Shown here: positions 39,653 to 49,090 of the stretch, piece after piece
Position numbering within the stretch: position 1 is the first letter of the stretch
How the letters are laid out: the number at the start of each line of letters is the position of its first letter
Assembly (NCBI RefSeq): GCF_029893345.1
Contig: NZ_JARXVE010000002.1
Coordinates: 1-64,000, forward strand
DNA: 64,000 nucleotides
Reading direction: 5' to 3'
From: Mycolicibacterium frederiksbergense
Lineage (GTDB): Bacteria > Actinomycetota > Actinomycetes > Mycobacteriales > Mycobacteriaceae
Made by a program: the position numbers and the translations under genes
Notes under the pieces: model-generated
Databases searched by the model: none
Told to the model about the DNA's origin: nothing
What the model saw: the letters and a program-made list of their open reading frames with translations, nothing else

Positions 39653-40531
39653 TCATTCGTCTTGTCCTGCGCCGGCGGACAGGTCGCCCCGGATGTCCCA
39701 GAGGTGGACGTGGCCAGGGATCTCCTGGTCCATGAACCATTCCCAGTCCTCATATTTGTCCGCATCGGCCTGCCATCGATCCGCTTCGACGTCGCGGCCG
39801 GCACTACGCAGGACGTCGGCCACCCGCCGCTGCAGTGCCTGGGTCATGCCGTGGAAACAGATGCCGTCGAGCATCTCGATTGCTTGCCGCGCGATGCCGT
39901 CGATGGCGTGATCCACCCTGTGCTGCGCCACCTCGGCGAACTTCAGTTCGGCCACCGCCCAGTGGTACGCGGCCTCGGCCGCACGCATCGGGTGGTACAT
40001 CTCGCGGCGCTCGATCAAATTGGCCGCCATCTCCTGGGCGAGCGTTACCGACTCCTCTGAAGGGGCAAGGAAATTGATCAAGGAATCGAACGCCGCCAGC
40101 ATCAACTCCGGGTCGCTCGCATCGACTTCCCGCGCAAGCGCCACAGCGCGTCGGTAGGCAGACTCGGCGCCCTCCAGATCATCCAGCTCTTCAAGGGCCC
40201 CGCCAAGCAGGAAACTCAGGTGCGAGGCATGAGCTAGCTCGCCCGCTTCCATCGACTCGTCCATGACAGCGCGCAGTTCTGCTGCTCGCATGGCCGGAGG
40301 TTGTAGTCGGCGCCGGATGTCGAGCAATTTCACTCTGGTGCGGTCGAGGACCTCGCCGAACCTGGCGGATGTTTCGGCGTCCACGACAACATCTACCAAC
40401 GGCAGGATCAGATTATTGATCTCCTCGTAGTGATCAGCTGCCTCGTCGAGCCTTCCCGAGCACAGCGCTCGGTCGCCGCGTCGTTCGCTCTCCTCCACGG
40501 CGTCGGCTATCAGTGCTGGTTGCTCGTTCAT
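39653..40531 (-). CDS. Helical (TPR-like) repeat protein coupled to the HSP90-family gene
   Basis: A 292-aa, acidic, almost wholly helical protein. Residues about 101-135 (HASHLSFLLGGALEELDDLE, then GAESAYRRAVALAREV) fit a tetratricopeptide unit, and flanking helices suggest more divergent repeats. The ATG overlaps the stop of the HSP90-family gene (ATGA), so they are translated together. TPR proteins are classical HSP90 partners, so a chaperone/co-chaperone pair is plausible (inference). Confidence 0.78.
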   Translation of the reverse strand: MNEQPALIADAVEESERRGDRALCSGRLDEAADHYEEINNLILPLVDVVVDAETSARFGEVLDRTRVKLLDIRRRLQPPAMRAAELRAVMDESMEAGELAHASHLSFLLGGALEELDDLEGAESAYRRAVALAREVDASDPELMLAAFDSLINFLAPSEESVTLAQEMAANLIERREMYHPMRAAEAAYHWAVAELKFAEVAQHRVDHAIDGIARQAIEMLDGICFHGMTQALQRRVADVLRSAGRDVEADRWQADADKYEDWEWFMDQEIPGHVHLWDIRGDLSAGAGQDE

Positions 40532-42318
40532 CGGGTGATCTCCGTACCGTCCACGCCGGCGGCGAGCAGGATGATGTCATCGAGCGCTTCCGACAGCAGG
40601 ATTCGATCTTCGGGGCCATCGCACTGGCCCGCAATCCGGGCCTGGACGTACAGCAGCTGCATGAGCCGACTGAACACGAGGTCGTCGGTAGTGCGGGTCA
40701 GTGCGCGCACGGCTCGGTTGTCCCAGTTCGCAACCAGGTGCGCGAGGTCGCCGCACCCGGGCGATGCCATGTCGATCTGCCCGCGGCCGATGAAGACGGC
40801 AGGCAGGTCAGTTGATGGGAACTGGCGCACCACCACGCGGCAGCCTGATGCAGCGAGTGCTTGACTGCCTCGCTGTTCCAGTGCCAGCACCTCACCGACG
40901 GCGTCAGCAGACGGCGCCGTCAGCCCAGCTACTTCGGAGGCGGGATAGGCGCGGATGACGGTCACCCCGGACATCACTTGCGGCAGCATGAGCAGTACTT
41001 CTTGGTCAAGGGTGTGGCCGGCGTTGACGATGATCCGCCCGCTCGGGTTGAAACTCGCGATGGTGCGGAATTCCTTGACGGACGCGGCGTAGAGGATGTT
41101 CGGGTTGCGGCCGACAACGTCGATCAACCGCATATGACCTTCGGTCGTTTGTACGGTCAGCATCGGCAGCACGACTTCGGCCAGCTCCAGATTCTCGGCG
41201 CCGCCTCCGTGCGTCGCTGCGGACCTGAGCTCCAGTTCGTTATCGGCGACGAACTCGGCGAACCGCTCGGGATCGGTGTCGGCCAGGGCACTCAGCCACC
41301 TCAGCAGCGCCTGCTGGAGGCGGCGTCGGGTCATGGCCAGCACCGTGTTGTTCACGATGGTCTCGCGGCTGGCCGTCGGCTCAAGTTTGGTGGAGTTGAC
41401 CACGGCCCAGGCGAAGAATGCCCACGACGGCATGAGCGCGCCCTCGGCATCGTCAACGAGCATGTCGTTGACGTAGACACGGTTGCGGCCAACCGATTTG
41501 GACTTCCTCGACGGGGCGCCGATGTACACAACGGCGAGCAGCCCGAGGTCTGGATCGGCAACCTCGATGGCGTCGAACTGTTTACCCGCTCCGACGCCGC
41601 CATAGACCGGTGAGACACCTTGCCGCACAGCAGAACGGTGGGCACTGAAGTCGCGCACCCAGGGGTACTCGCGGGAAACATCCTTCGGGCCTTGACTTGT
41701 CAGCACTTTGATCTCGACCGGGAGGAACTCGGCGTACTTCTGTACCAGCGGGCTCACCTGCTCGGCCCGTGCCCACCCGATCATGTCCGGGCGGGGACGC
41801 AGTCGTACGGTGGTCCCGACGGCTGTGTCCTCGTAGTCCTCGGTGATGATTCGGATCGTGTAGGTGCCGTCGCTCCTGCCTATCCATTCGATCGGCTCGG
41901 CACCGGTCGCGCTGCGGGAGACGACGGTGATCTCATCGGCGATGAGAAAGCAGCTCAGCAGGCCGATGCCGAACTGACCGATGTAGGTCCGACGGCTGCG
42001 CCGGAGCTCGTCACTCTTGGAGCTGGCGCCGACCGTCGCCAGGAACTGCTCGACCTGCTCCGGGCTGACACCGATGCCGGCATCGGTGACCGTGAACTCC
42101 TCGGCGGGCGAGCCGGGGGAGGCCACCCCGTAGGGCGAGATCGAGATGATCCGCGGGGCGGGAGAGCCACCTAGGGCATCGCGGGCCGTGATGGCATCCA
42201 TCGCGTTCTGGATCAGCTCCCGGACATACACGCCGGGACTGGAATACAAGTTCTTGCTGAGTAGCGTGATCACGCCGCCGAGATCCACTCGGAAGTTCTG
42301 CTGCTGAAGCCCGTCCAT
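40528..42318 (-). CDS. HSP90-family (GHKL) ATPase
   Basis: A 596-aa protein of the short actinobacterial HSP90 family rather than canonical HtpG. The N-terminal GHKL fold has VRELIQNAMDAI (Glu34, Asn38, Asp41), VTDAGIGV (Asp79-Gly83) and YIGQFGIGLLSCF (lid, from Gly114). The middle and C-terminal regions are diverged. ATG 42318 with AAAGG upstream is preferred to a longer opening. It leads a two-gene operon with the TPR-like partner, and its promoter region carries CCGACAAGTCGG and a 30-base element also found before the DUF732 gene. A role in a defence or stress system is inferred from location. Confidence 0.85.
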   Translation of the reverse strand: MDGLQQQNFRVDLGGVITLLSKNLYSSPGVYVRELIQNAMDAITARDALGGSPAPRIISISPYGVASPGSPAEEFTVTDAGIGVSPEQVEQFLATVGASSKSDELRRSRRTYIGQFGIGLLSCFLIADEITVVSRSATGAEPIEWIGRSDGTYTIRIITEDYEDTAVGTTVRLRPRPDMIGWARAEQVSPLVQKYAEFLPVEIKVLTSQGPKDVSREYPWVRDFSAHRSAVRQGVSPVYGGVGAGKQFDAIEVADPDLGLLAVVYIGAPSRKSKSVGRNRVYVNDMLVDDAEGALMPSWAFFAWAVVNSTKLEPTASRETIVNNTVLAMTRRRLQQALLRWLSALADTDPERFAEFVADNELELRSAATHGGGAENLELAEVVLPMLTVQTTEGHMRLIDVVGRNPNILYAASVKEFRTIASFNPSGRIIVNAGHTLDQEVLLMLPQVMSGVTVIRAYPASEVAGLTAPSADAVGEVLALEQRGSQALAASGCRVVVRQFPSTDLPAVFIGRGQIDMASPGCGDLAHLVANWDNRAVRALTRTTDDLVFSRLMQLLYVQARIAGQCDGPEDRILLSEALDDIILLAAGVDGTEITR

Positions 42319-42351
42319 CTCTGGCCTTTCCCTATCGGTTCGTTTCGAGAA

Positions 42352-42385
42352 CCGCATAGGGTCGCACGGGCCACCGACAAGTCGG
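42352..42385 (-). promoter_or_regulatory. Element upstream of the HSP90-family operon
   Basis: Minus strand 42381-42352 reads CTTGTCGGTGGCC followed by a GC-rich stretch and CTATGCGG; it matches 46084-46113 (plus strand) at 24 of 30 positions without gaps. It overlaps the 12-bp dyad CCGACAAGTCGG (42374-42385). Placed 34-67 bases upstream of the ATG, it is a good promoter/operator candidate, with TTGTCG as a possible -35 and TATGCG as a weak -10, 16 bases apart. Confidence 0.5.
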
Positions 42386-42395
42386 AGGTGAACTT

Positions 42396-42944
42396 TTATC
42401 TGCGACGGGCTGCGGCGTCAAGCTCGCCAATCGTCGACACACCGACAGTCTCAGCCAAGCGGATCGCGACCTGTGCAGCCGCGACGGCATCGTCACCTGC
42501 CTCATGGTGTCTACCTATGACGACACCAAGGTGCGCACATACTTGGGGAAGGGTGTATTTGGGGAGGTCGAATAGGCGTTTCGACCACTTCTTCGTGCAG
42601 TAGTGCGCGGTCGGTGGTCTCGTGCGGCCGCAGGTGGCGAGCGACTGTTCCAGAACGCCGATATCGAACGCCGCATTGTGGGCCACGATGGGCAGTCCGG
42701 TGTCGAGGCGGGCGAATAGATCGGGAACCCGCTCGGCGAATGTTGGTTGATTGGAGACTCTTTCGGCAGTGATGCCGTGAACTCGAACGTTGTATGGACC
42801 GAACTCATCAAGTCCTGCCGGCGGTCGGCACAGCCACGACCCTTGATCCGCAATGGCGCCGTTGCGCACAGTCGCCCATCCCATTGCACACACTGAGGCG
42901 TAGTTTGGATTGGCGATCTCGAAATCAATAGCTACAAAATCCAT
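42396..42944 (-). CDS. DEDDh 3'-5' exonuclease
   Basis: A 182-aa DnaQ-like exonuclease with all catalytic residues: VAIDFEIAN (Asp7, Glu9), VAHNAAFDIG (Asp94) and HEAGDDA (His147, Asp152). ATG 42944 lies after AAAGG; it follows the truncated exonuclease gene by 54 bases. It appears to be the last gene of the hsdM operon. Possible roles are DNA or RNA degradation in defence, or repair of restriction products; neither is proven. Confidence 0.87.
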   Translation of the reverse strand: MDFVAIDFEIANPNYASVCAMGWATVRNGAIADQGSWLCRPPAGLDEFGPYNVRVHGITAERVSNQPTFAERVPDLFARLDTGLPIVAHNAAFDIGVLEQSLATCGRTRPPTAHYCTKKWSKRLFDLPKYTLPQVCAHLGVVIGRHHEAGDDAVAAAQVAIRLAETVGVSTIGELDAAARRR

Positions 42945-42998
42945 GAAGGTAACCTTTTCGGCTAGCTGTCGTGCCGCGATACGGTCGCGGACGGGCAC

Positions 42999-43343
42999 TT
43001 AACATCCAGTGCGGCGGCTCAGGAGCTCATAGCGTGCCAACTGCAGTTCGCGGTGCAGGAAGCGCATGTCGAAGGGTGCGTTGTGCGCGACAAGCACACG
43101 ACCGCTGAGCATTTCGAGGAGATAGTCGCTGATGCCGGCGAAGTCCGGGGCATCCAGGATGTCCCCGGCCGGGATGCCGTGGATGTGGGTGGCCCCGATG
43201 TCGCGGTGAGGGTTGACCAGGGTGGTCCACTCGTGCTCGATACACCCGGCGTCGTCGGTGAGCACGATGCCGACCTCGACGACGCGGTCGGAGCGCTCCG
43301 GAACCAGACCCGTTGTCTCGAAGTCGATCACGGCGAACGGCAT
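42999..43343 (-). CDS. Truncated DEDDh exonuclease
   Basis: A 114-aa DnaQ-like protein with VIDFETTG (Asp7, Glu9) and VAHNAPFDMRFLHREL (Asp92), but translation stops at TAA shortly after, before the ExoIII H-x(4,5)-D motif. It therefore lacks an essential catalytic part. Its ATG overlaps the hsdS stop (TGATG), so it is still coupled to the operon. It may be a decaying duplicate of the next gene, a structural subunit, or a degraded longer exonuclease. Confidence 0.75.
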   Translation of the reverse strand: MPFAVIDFETTGLVPERSDRVVEVGIVLTDDAGCIEHEWTTLVNPHRDIGATHIHGIPAGDILDAPDFAGISDYLLEMLSGRVLVAHNAPFDMRFLHRELQLARYELLSRRTGC

Positions 43344-44542
43344 CAGAGTTCACCTCGGAATGCGCGGGATTGGAGGGAAGCGAAGAGTTCGTCTAGGTCC
43401 GTAGCCGATGTGACCGCTGACTCGCCGAGGAGTGTGACGGAGTTCGCTCGCGCCACAAACTCTTGCTGTAGCTCGAGACGTGGTAAGGGAACCGGCATCT
43501 CCTTGACGATCCCCATATTCAGGCCGTCCATGATCGAGCCCTTGGTGCGCTGTGTCAGGTGATGCCGCGAACGTGGGTGCCAGAGAAAGGTGGCTCTGAC
43601 GAACTCTGGAAGAGCTATGTCGGGATCGAGCGTTATTGCGCATATGTGCTTGGTGTTGATGGCGGTGCCAATGTCAGCAGGCACGACGACGCAACGTCCG
43701 CAAGTGCCCATGATGCTGATGAGTACATCGCCTGGCTCAACCGTGTAGCGGCGTAATGCTTCGTATTTGGCCGGAGAGATGTAGCGCCGTTCCCCCCAGG
43801 TGAAGGCGTTGCCGACAACGTTGTCGAGTCCGAGAACCGCGACCCCTTCATCAACGAACTCGCTGTGCAACAGTTGGCTGCCGAACGGGCCAGTTCGGAT
43901 CGCCCCCTTTACGGGGAGCGCAATCTCGTTCACCGTGGCGAACCTGGTGCTGGTTGAACCAAACATGCCGAGATAAATCGCCTTCGTCAGATCGTCGACC
44001 CGGCAGCCAACTTCGCGGCGCTTGGCGCGCAGCGTATCAGCGTGGTCGAGGATCGCGGCGATGCGGCGCTGCTCGTCGAGTGGCGGAAGAGGAAGGCGAA
44101 GTAGCTCGCAACGCCTCAGGTTCAAGTTCGCGATGTTCGTCGTCTGGTTTGCGCAATTTCGGACTTCGGCCTGGGTATGAGGTGATGAGAACCAGCGATA
44201 GAGAAACCGCGGATCTACGTCCGCGGAAGTGACCCGCAATCCAGTGACGAAGCCACCGATCGCGGCTGGTGCAGCCAATTCGGGAACCCAGCTGCAGCGT
44301 CCTACAAGGTTCCAGCTATTCGCACTTGAAATGAGAATGTCGCCCACGTGAAGGTATTGGTCAACTTGCCGGACGAGGTCGCGAGGTATCTGAAGTATGT
44401 CGTTGACTTCGAGTTCATCCTGAACATTCTTGGTGCGCATGACGCCGACGGAAGTTGCTGTAGGCCCATCAAGGACATCACTGGGCTTGAATGTGACACC
44501 GCGGACGAAACGAGCGACATCGCCCAGTGCAACCGTCTTCAC
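43343..44542 (-). CDS. hsdS: Type I restriction-modification specificity subunit
   Basis: A 399-aa HsdS with two target-recognition domains separated by the conserved helical spacer LPLPPLDEQRRIAAILDHAD (about residues 151-190) and a second copy near the end (MPVPLPRLELQQEFVARAN). Each TRD reads one half of a bipartite DNA site. The ATG overlaps the hsdM stop by 4 bases. By eye, base composition is lower in GC than flanking core genes, as expected for a fast-diverging, transferred specificity gene. Confidence 0.92.
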   Translation of the reverse strand: MKTVALGDVARFVRGVTFKPSDVLDGPTATSVGVMRTKNVQDELEVNDILQIPRDLVRQVDQYLHVGDILISSANSWNLVGRCSWVPELAAPAAIGGFVTGLRVTSADVDPRFLYRWFSSPHTQAEVRNCANQTTNIANLNLRRCELLRLPLPPLDEQRRIAAILDHADTLRAKRREVGCRVDDLTKAIYLGMFGSTSTRFATVNEIALPVKGAIRTGPFGSQLLHSEFVDEGVAVLGLDNVVGNAFTWGERRYISPAKYEALRRYTVEPGDVLISIMGTCGRCVVVPADIGTAINTKHICAITLDPDIALPEFVRATFLWHPRSRHHLTQRTKGSIMDGLNMGIVKEMPVPLPRLELQQEFVARANSVTLLGESAVTSATDLDELFASLQSRAFRGEL

Positions 44543-45996
44543 GACAGCATCGTCTTCAATTCGGCGATCCCAGCGGCGATTTCACCCTCGAGCTTCTCGA
44601 TCTCGGCGATGATCTCCAACGGGGGGCGGTGCTCCACCTCGTCGTGCACGATCTCCTTGTACCGGTTCAGCGACAGGTCATAACCCTGGGCGACGATGTC
44701 GTCCTTCGGCACGCAGAAGGATTGCTCGGTGCGGGCGCGCTCCAGCTCCGAGGTATCTCGTAACACCCACCGGGACAGCGCATCCGGCAGGTCATTCGCC
44801 TCTACCGGGTTGCGCTTGTCATCAAGGGAGAACCCGTCGGCGGTGACGTCGTAGAACCACACATGTTCGGTGCCACCGGAGTTCGTCTTGGTGAAGAGCA
44901 GGATCGCGGTGGACACCCCGGCATACGGGCGGAAAACACCCGAGGGCAGTTTCACGATGCCATCCAGCTTCTGATCCTCAACAAGGACTCGACGAAGTTC
45001 CTTGTGGGCCTTGGATGATCCGAAAAGCACCCCGTCCGGAACGATCACCGCAGCCCGCCCACCCGGCTTCAATAGCTTCAAAAACAGTGCCACGAACAGC
45101 AGTTCGGTCTTCTTGGTCTTGATCACCCGCTGCAGATCCTTGGACGTGGCTTCATAGTCCAGCGACCCGGCAAACGGGGGATTGGCCAGGATCAAGGTGT
45201 ACCTCTCGGCATCCTCGCTCGCACCTTCGGACAGGGAATCCCGGTAGCGGATATCGGGGGATTCGATGCCGTGCATCAGCATGTTCATGCTGCCGATGCG
45301 CAGCATGATGGAGTCGAAGTCATAGCCGTGGAACATGCTGGCGTGGAAGTGTTTCCGCTGAGCGGCATCGGTGAGCACCGACTCGTGCGTCTCCCGCACA
45401 TACTCGGATGCGGCCACCAGGAAGCCGGCCGTGCCGCACGCCGGGTCGCAGATCTCGTCAGTGGGCTGTGGCGCAGTCATCTTCACCATCAGCTCGATGA
45501 TGTGGCGCGGGGTGCGGAACTGGCCGTTCACCCCGGCGCTGGCGATCTTGGACAGCAGATATTCGTACAGGTCGCCGTTGGTGTCGCGGTCGGCCATCGG
45601 GATGTCGTCGAGCATGTCGACGACCTTGGACAGCAGTGCCGGGGTGGGAATGGTGAACCGGGCATCACGCATGTGCTCGGAATAGGTGGACCCGTCCCCA
45701 CCGAGCTCGCGCAGGAACGGGAACACCTTCTCGCCAACGGCGGTGAACATGACCGCCGGCTCGAAGTTCTTGAACTGCGACCAGCGCAGCTGCTGCTGAT
45801 CCGGGCCGAATCGCAAGCCCTCGGACTTGCCGGTGACGCGGGCCTTCTTCTCGGCGAGGATCTCCAGATCATCGAGGCGTCGGATGAACAGCAGGTAGGT
45901 GATCTGCTCGATCACCTCCAAGGGATTGGAGATGCCGCCGGACCAGAACGCGTCCCAGACCCGGTCGACCTTGCTCTTCAACTCACCCGTGATCAC
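44539..45996 (-). CDS. hsdM: Type I restriction-modification adenine-N6 methyltransferase subunit
   Basis: A 485-aa HsdM. The N-terminal helical domain (about 1-130) is followed by a SAM-binding motif ICDPACGTAGFLVAA (Asp184) and catalytic motif LANPPFAG (Asn272-Phe275, an NPPF-type amino-methyltransferase). GTG 45996 is preferred because GAGGGG lies just upstream and conserved sequence begins there; the frame is open further but without family similarity. It starts an operon hsdM-hsdS-exonuclease-exonuclease. Confidence 0.92.
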   Translation of the reverse strand: MITGELKSKVDRVWDAFWSGGISNPLEVIEQITYLLFIRRLDDLEILAEKKARVTGKSEGLRFGPDQQQLRWSQFKNFEPAVMFTAVGEKVFPFLRELGGDGSTYSEHMRDARFTIPTPALLSKVVDMLDDIPMADRDTNGDLYEYLLSKIASAGVNGQFRTPRHIIELMVKMTAPQPTDEICDPACGTAGFLVAASEYVRETHESVLTDAAQRKHFHASMFHGYDFDSIMLRIGSMNMLMHGIESPDIRYRDSLSEGASEDAERYTLILANPPFAGSLDYEATSKDLQRVIKTKKTELLFVALFLKLLKPGGRAAVIVPDGVLFGSSKAHKELRRVLVEDQKLDGIVKLPSGVFRPYAGVSTAILLFTKTNSGGTEHVWFYDVTADGFSLDDKRNPVEANDLPDALSRWVLRDTSELERARTEQSFCVPKDDIVAQGYDLSLNRYKEIVHDEVEHRPPLEIIAEIEKLEGEIAAGIAELKTMLS

Positions 45997-46033
45997 TGCA
46001 CTGCCCCTCGCTGCCGTAAAGAACCGAACCGAA

Positions 46034-46059
46034 CTGTATATAGGACCCCGCCGACAAAT
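46034..46059 (-). promoter_or_regulatory. Promoter/operator element upstream of hsdM
   Basis: On the minus strand this reads ATTTGTCGG-N5-TCC-N-ATATACAG, matching 37208-37183 at 21 of 26 positions with the same spacing and orientation to a minus-strand gene. It lies 37 bases upstream of the hsdM GTG. TATATA resembles a -10 box; the TTGTCGG part may be a regulator half-site. Confidence 0.55.
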
Positions 46060-46083
46060 GGTGCGATATCGCAACGGGCGAGT

Positions 46084-46113
46084 CTTGTCGGTGGCCTCTG
46101 CCATGCTGTGCGG
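46084..46113 (+). promoter_or_regulatory. Element upstream of the DUF732 gene
   Basis: CTTGTCGGTGGCC with a downstream TGTGCGG, matching the element before the HSP90-family gene at 24 of 30 positions. It ends 41 bases upstream of the DUF732 ATG, in the divergent hsdM/DUF732 region. Confidence 0.45.
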
Positions 46114-46154
46114 CTCGCAACCGCGGGCAACCGACCAGAAGGAAGAGGCCCGCC

Positions 46155-46505
46155 ATGAACAAGCCCGCACCGAGACGGATCGCGACGGCCGCAGCGATCG
46201 CGGGTGTATCGACACTGGCGCTGGCCGCTCCCGCGCACGCCGACCAGTACGACTTCGTCGCCCAACTTGATAACCGCGGCGTGTATTACGCGTCGATCAC
46301 CGATGTGATCGACGCGGGCAAGATGGCCTGCCGCATGCTGCGCGGCGGCACCGGCGTGCCCGCCGCCCTGGACTACGTCGCCAGCGATGGCTATACGCGC
46401 TATGAGACCGTGATCGTCGTCGTCGCTGCGGCCCAGAACATGTGCCCCGACGTGATGCCGGTTCTGACTGCGTACGCCAACGCCGGCCCCGTCACGGAGG
46501 CGTAG
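46155..46505 (+). CDS. Secreted DUF732 protein
   Basis: A 116-aa protein. A clear signal peptide (MNKPAPRRIATAAAIAGVST, then LALAAPAHA) should be cleaved after Ala29. The mature 87 residues match DUF732, a small secreted family expanded in mycobacteria, with two conserved Cys (KMACRML, NMCPDV) that probably form a disulfide. Function unknown. It is divergent from hsdM and probably marks the right edge of the island. Confidence 0.87.
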   Translation: MNKPAPRRIATAAAIAGVSTLALAAPAHADQYDFVAQLDNRGVYYASITDVIDAGKMACRMLRGGTGVPAALDYVASDGYTRYETVIVVVAAAQNMCPDVMPVLTAYANAGPVTEA

Positions 46506-46603
46506 GCGATGGCCGCAATGCCCCAGATCAACGCTATGGCTGCTGCACGCGCTCAATCGCGACCGTTGCGTTGCTTTCGGCGCGTCGACCGGCGCCTCAA
46601 GCT

Positions 46604-48436
<1,833 letters not shown>

Positions 48437-48538
48437 GGCGAAAAGACTAATAGTGGCTCTAATTAAGACCTAATTAAGACCCGCGTTACGGTCGGGTGCC
48501 GGTTGTCACCCGCCGTATTCAGTGTGATGTACGTCTCT

Positions 48539-49063
48539 TTATCGGGGTCCGTCAACTGCGTATGTGCCGTCATCGTGGGTGAACTCCACGGTCACCCTAC
48601 GCAGGGTGTTATTGATCTCAACGGCACAGATGAACGTCGCGCCCACACGCACGACCGGGTTCTCGCCGTTGTTGCATGCCACCGCGACGACGCGATTGGC
48701 CCCGTAACCGTTGATCGGATCGGACAGGATCTGCGCCACGCCGGCTTCGGCCTGACGCACGTCGAGTCGGGTTCCGCCGGTGTCCGCTCGTGTCCACGCC
48801 CACAGTCCAGCGCCGACTACTGCGACCGCCACGGCCGCCGACACGGCGATGGCCGGCCGGATGAGTGGGCGCCGGCCGGCCGGCTTGGCGCGGCGAGTGT
48901 TCGGCGGAGCCGGTACGGGCGCGGTCGGCTGGGGATCGGCAGGTGGGCGCCGCGGGGGCTGGGCGCGTGGCGCGGGCGGTGGATTCCAGCCCGGTCGGGC
49001 TGGGGGAGCGCCCGGTGGCGGCGCGCCGCCCGGCCGCACCCACCAGGGTTCGGGACCGGTCAT
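48539..49063 (-). CDS. Membrane-anchored DUF4333 protein
   Basis: A 174-aa protein: a proline-rich cytosolic N-terminus (about 1-65), one transmembrane segment (PAIAVSAAVAVAVVGAGLWA), then an external DUF4333 domain with two Cys (AVACNNGE, ATFICAVEI). DUF4333 proteins are common, uncharacterised actinobacterial envelope proteins. It lies 27 bases after the metallopeptidase gene on the same strand, probably in one operon. Confidence 0.85.
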   Translation of the reverse strand: MTGPEPWWVRPGGAPPPGAPPARPGWNPPPAPRAQPPRRPPADPQPTAPVPAPPNTRRAKPAGRRPLIRPAIAVSAAVAVAVVGAGLWAWTRADTGGTRLDVRQAEAGVAQILSDPINGYGANRVVAVACNNGENPVVRVGATFICAVEINNTLRRVTVEFTHDDGTYAVDGPR

Positions 49064-49090
49064 CGCTTCTCCTCGGCGGGTCTCATCGGC

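Noticed and set aside
31297..46155. An att-type direct repeat of the tRNA-Leu 3' end at the right border of the island
   Set aside because: I looked for TTCGAGTCCCACC and CACCGCCCGC near 46 kb and found no convincing copy, and there is no integrase gene.
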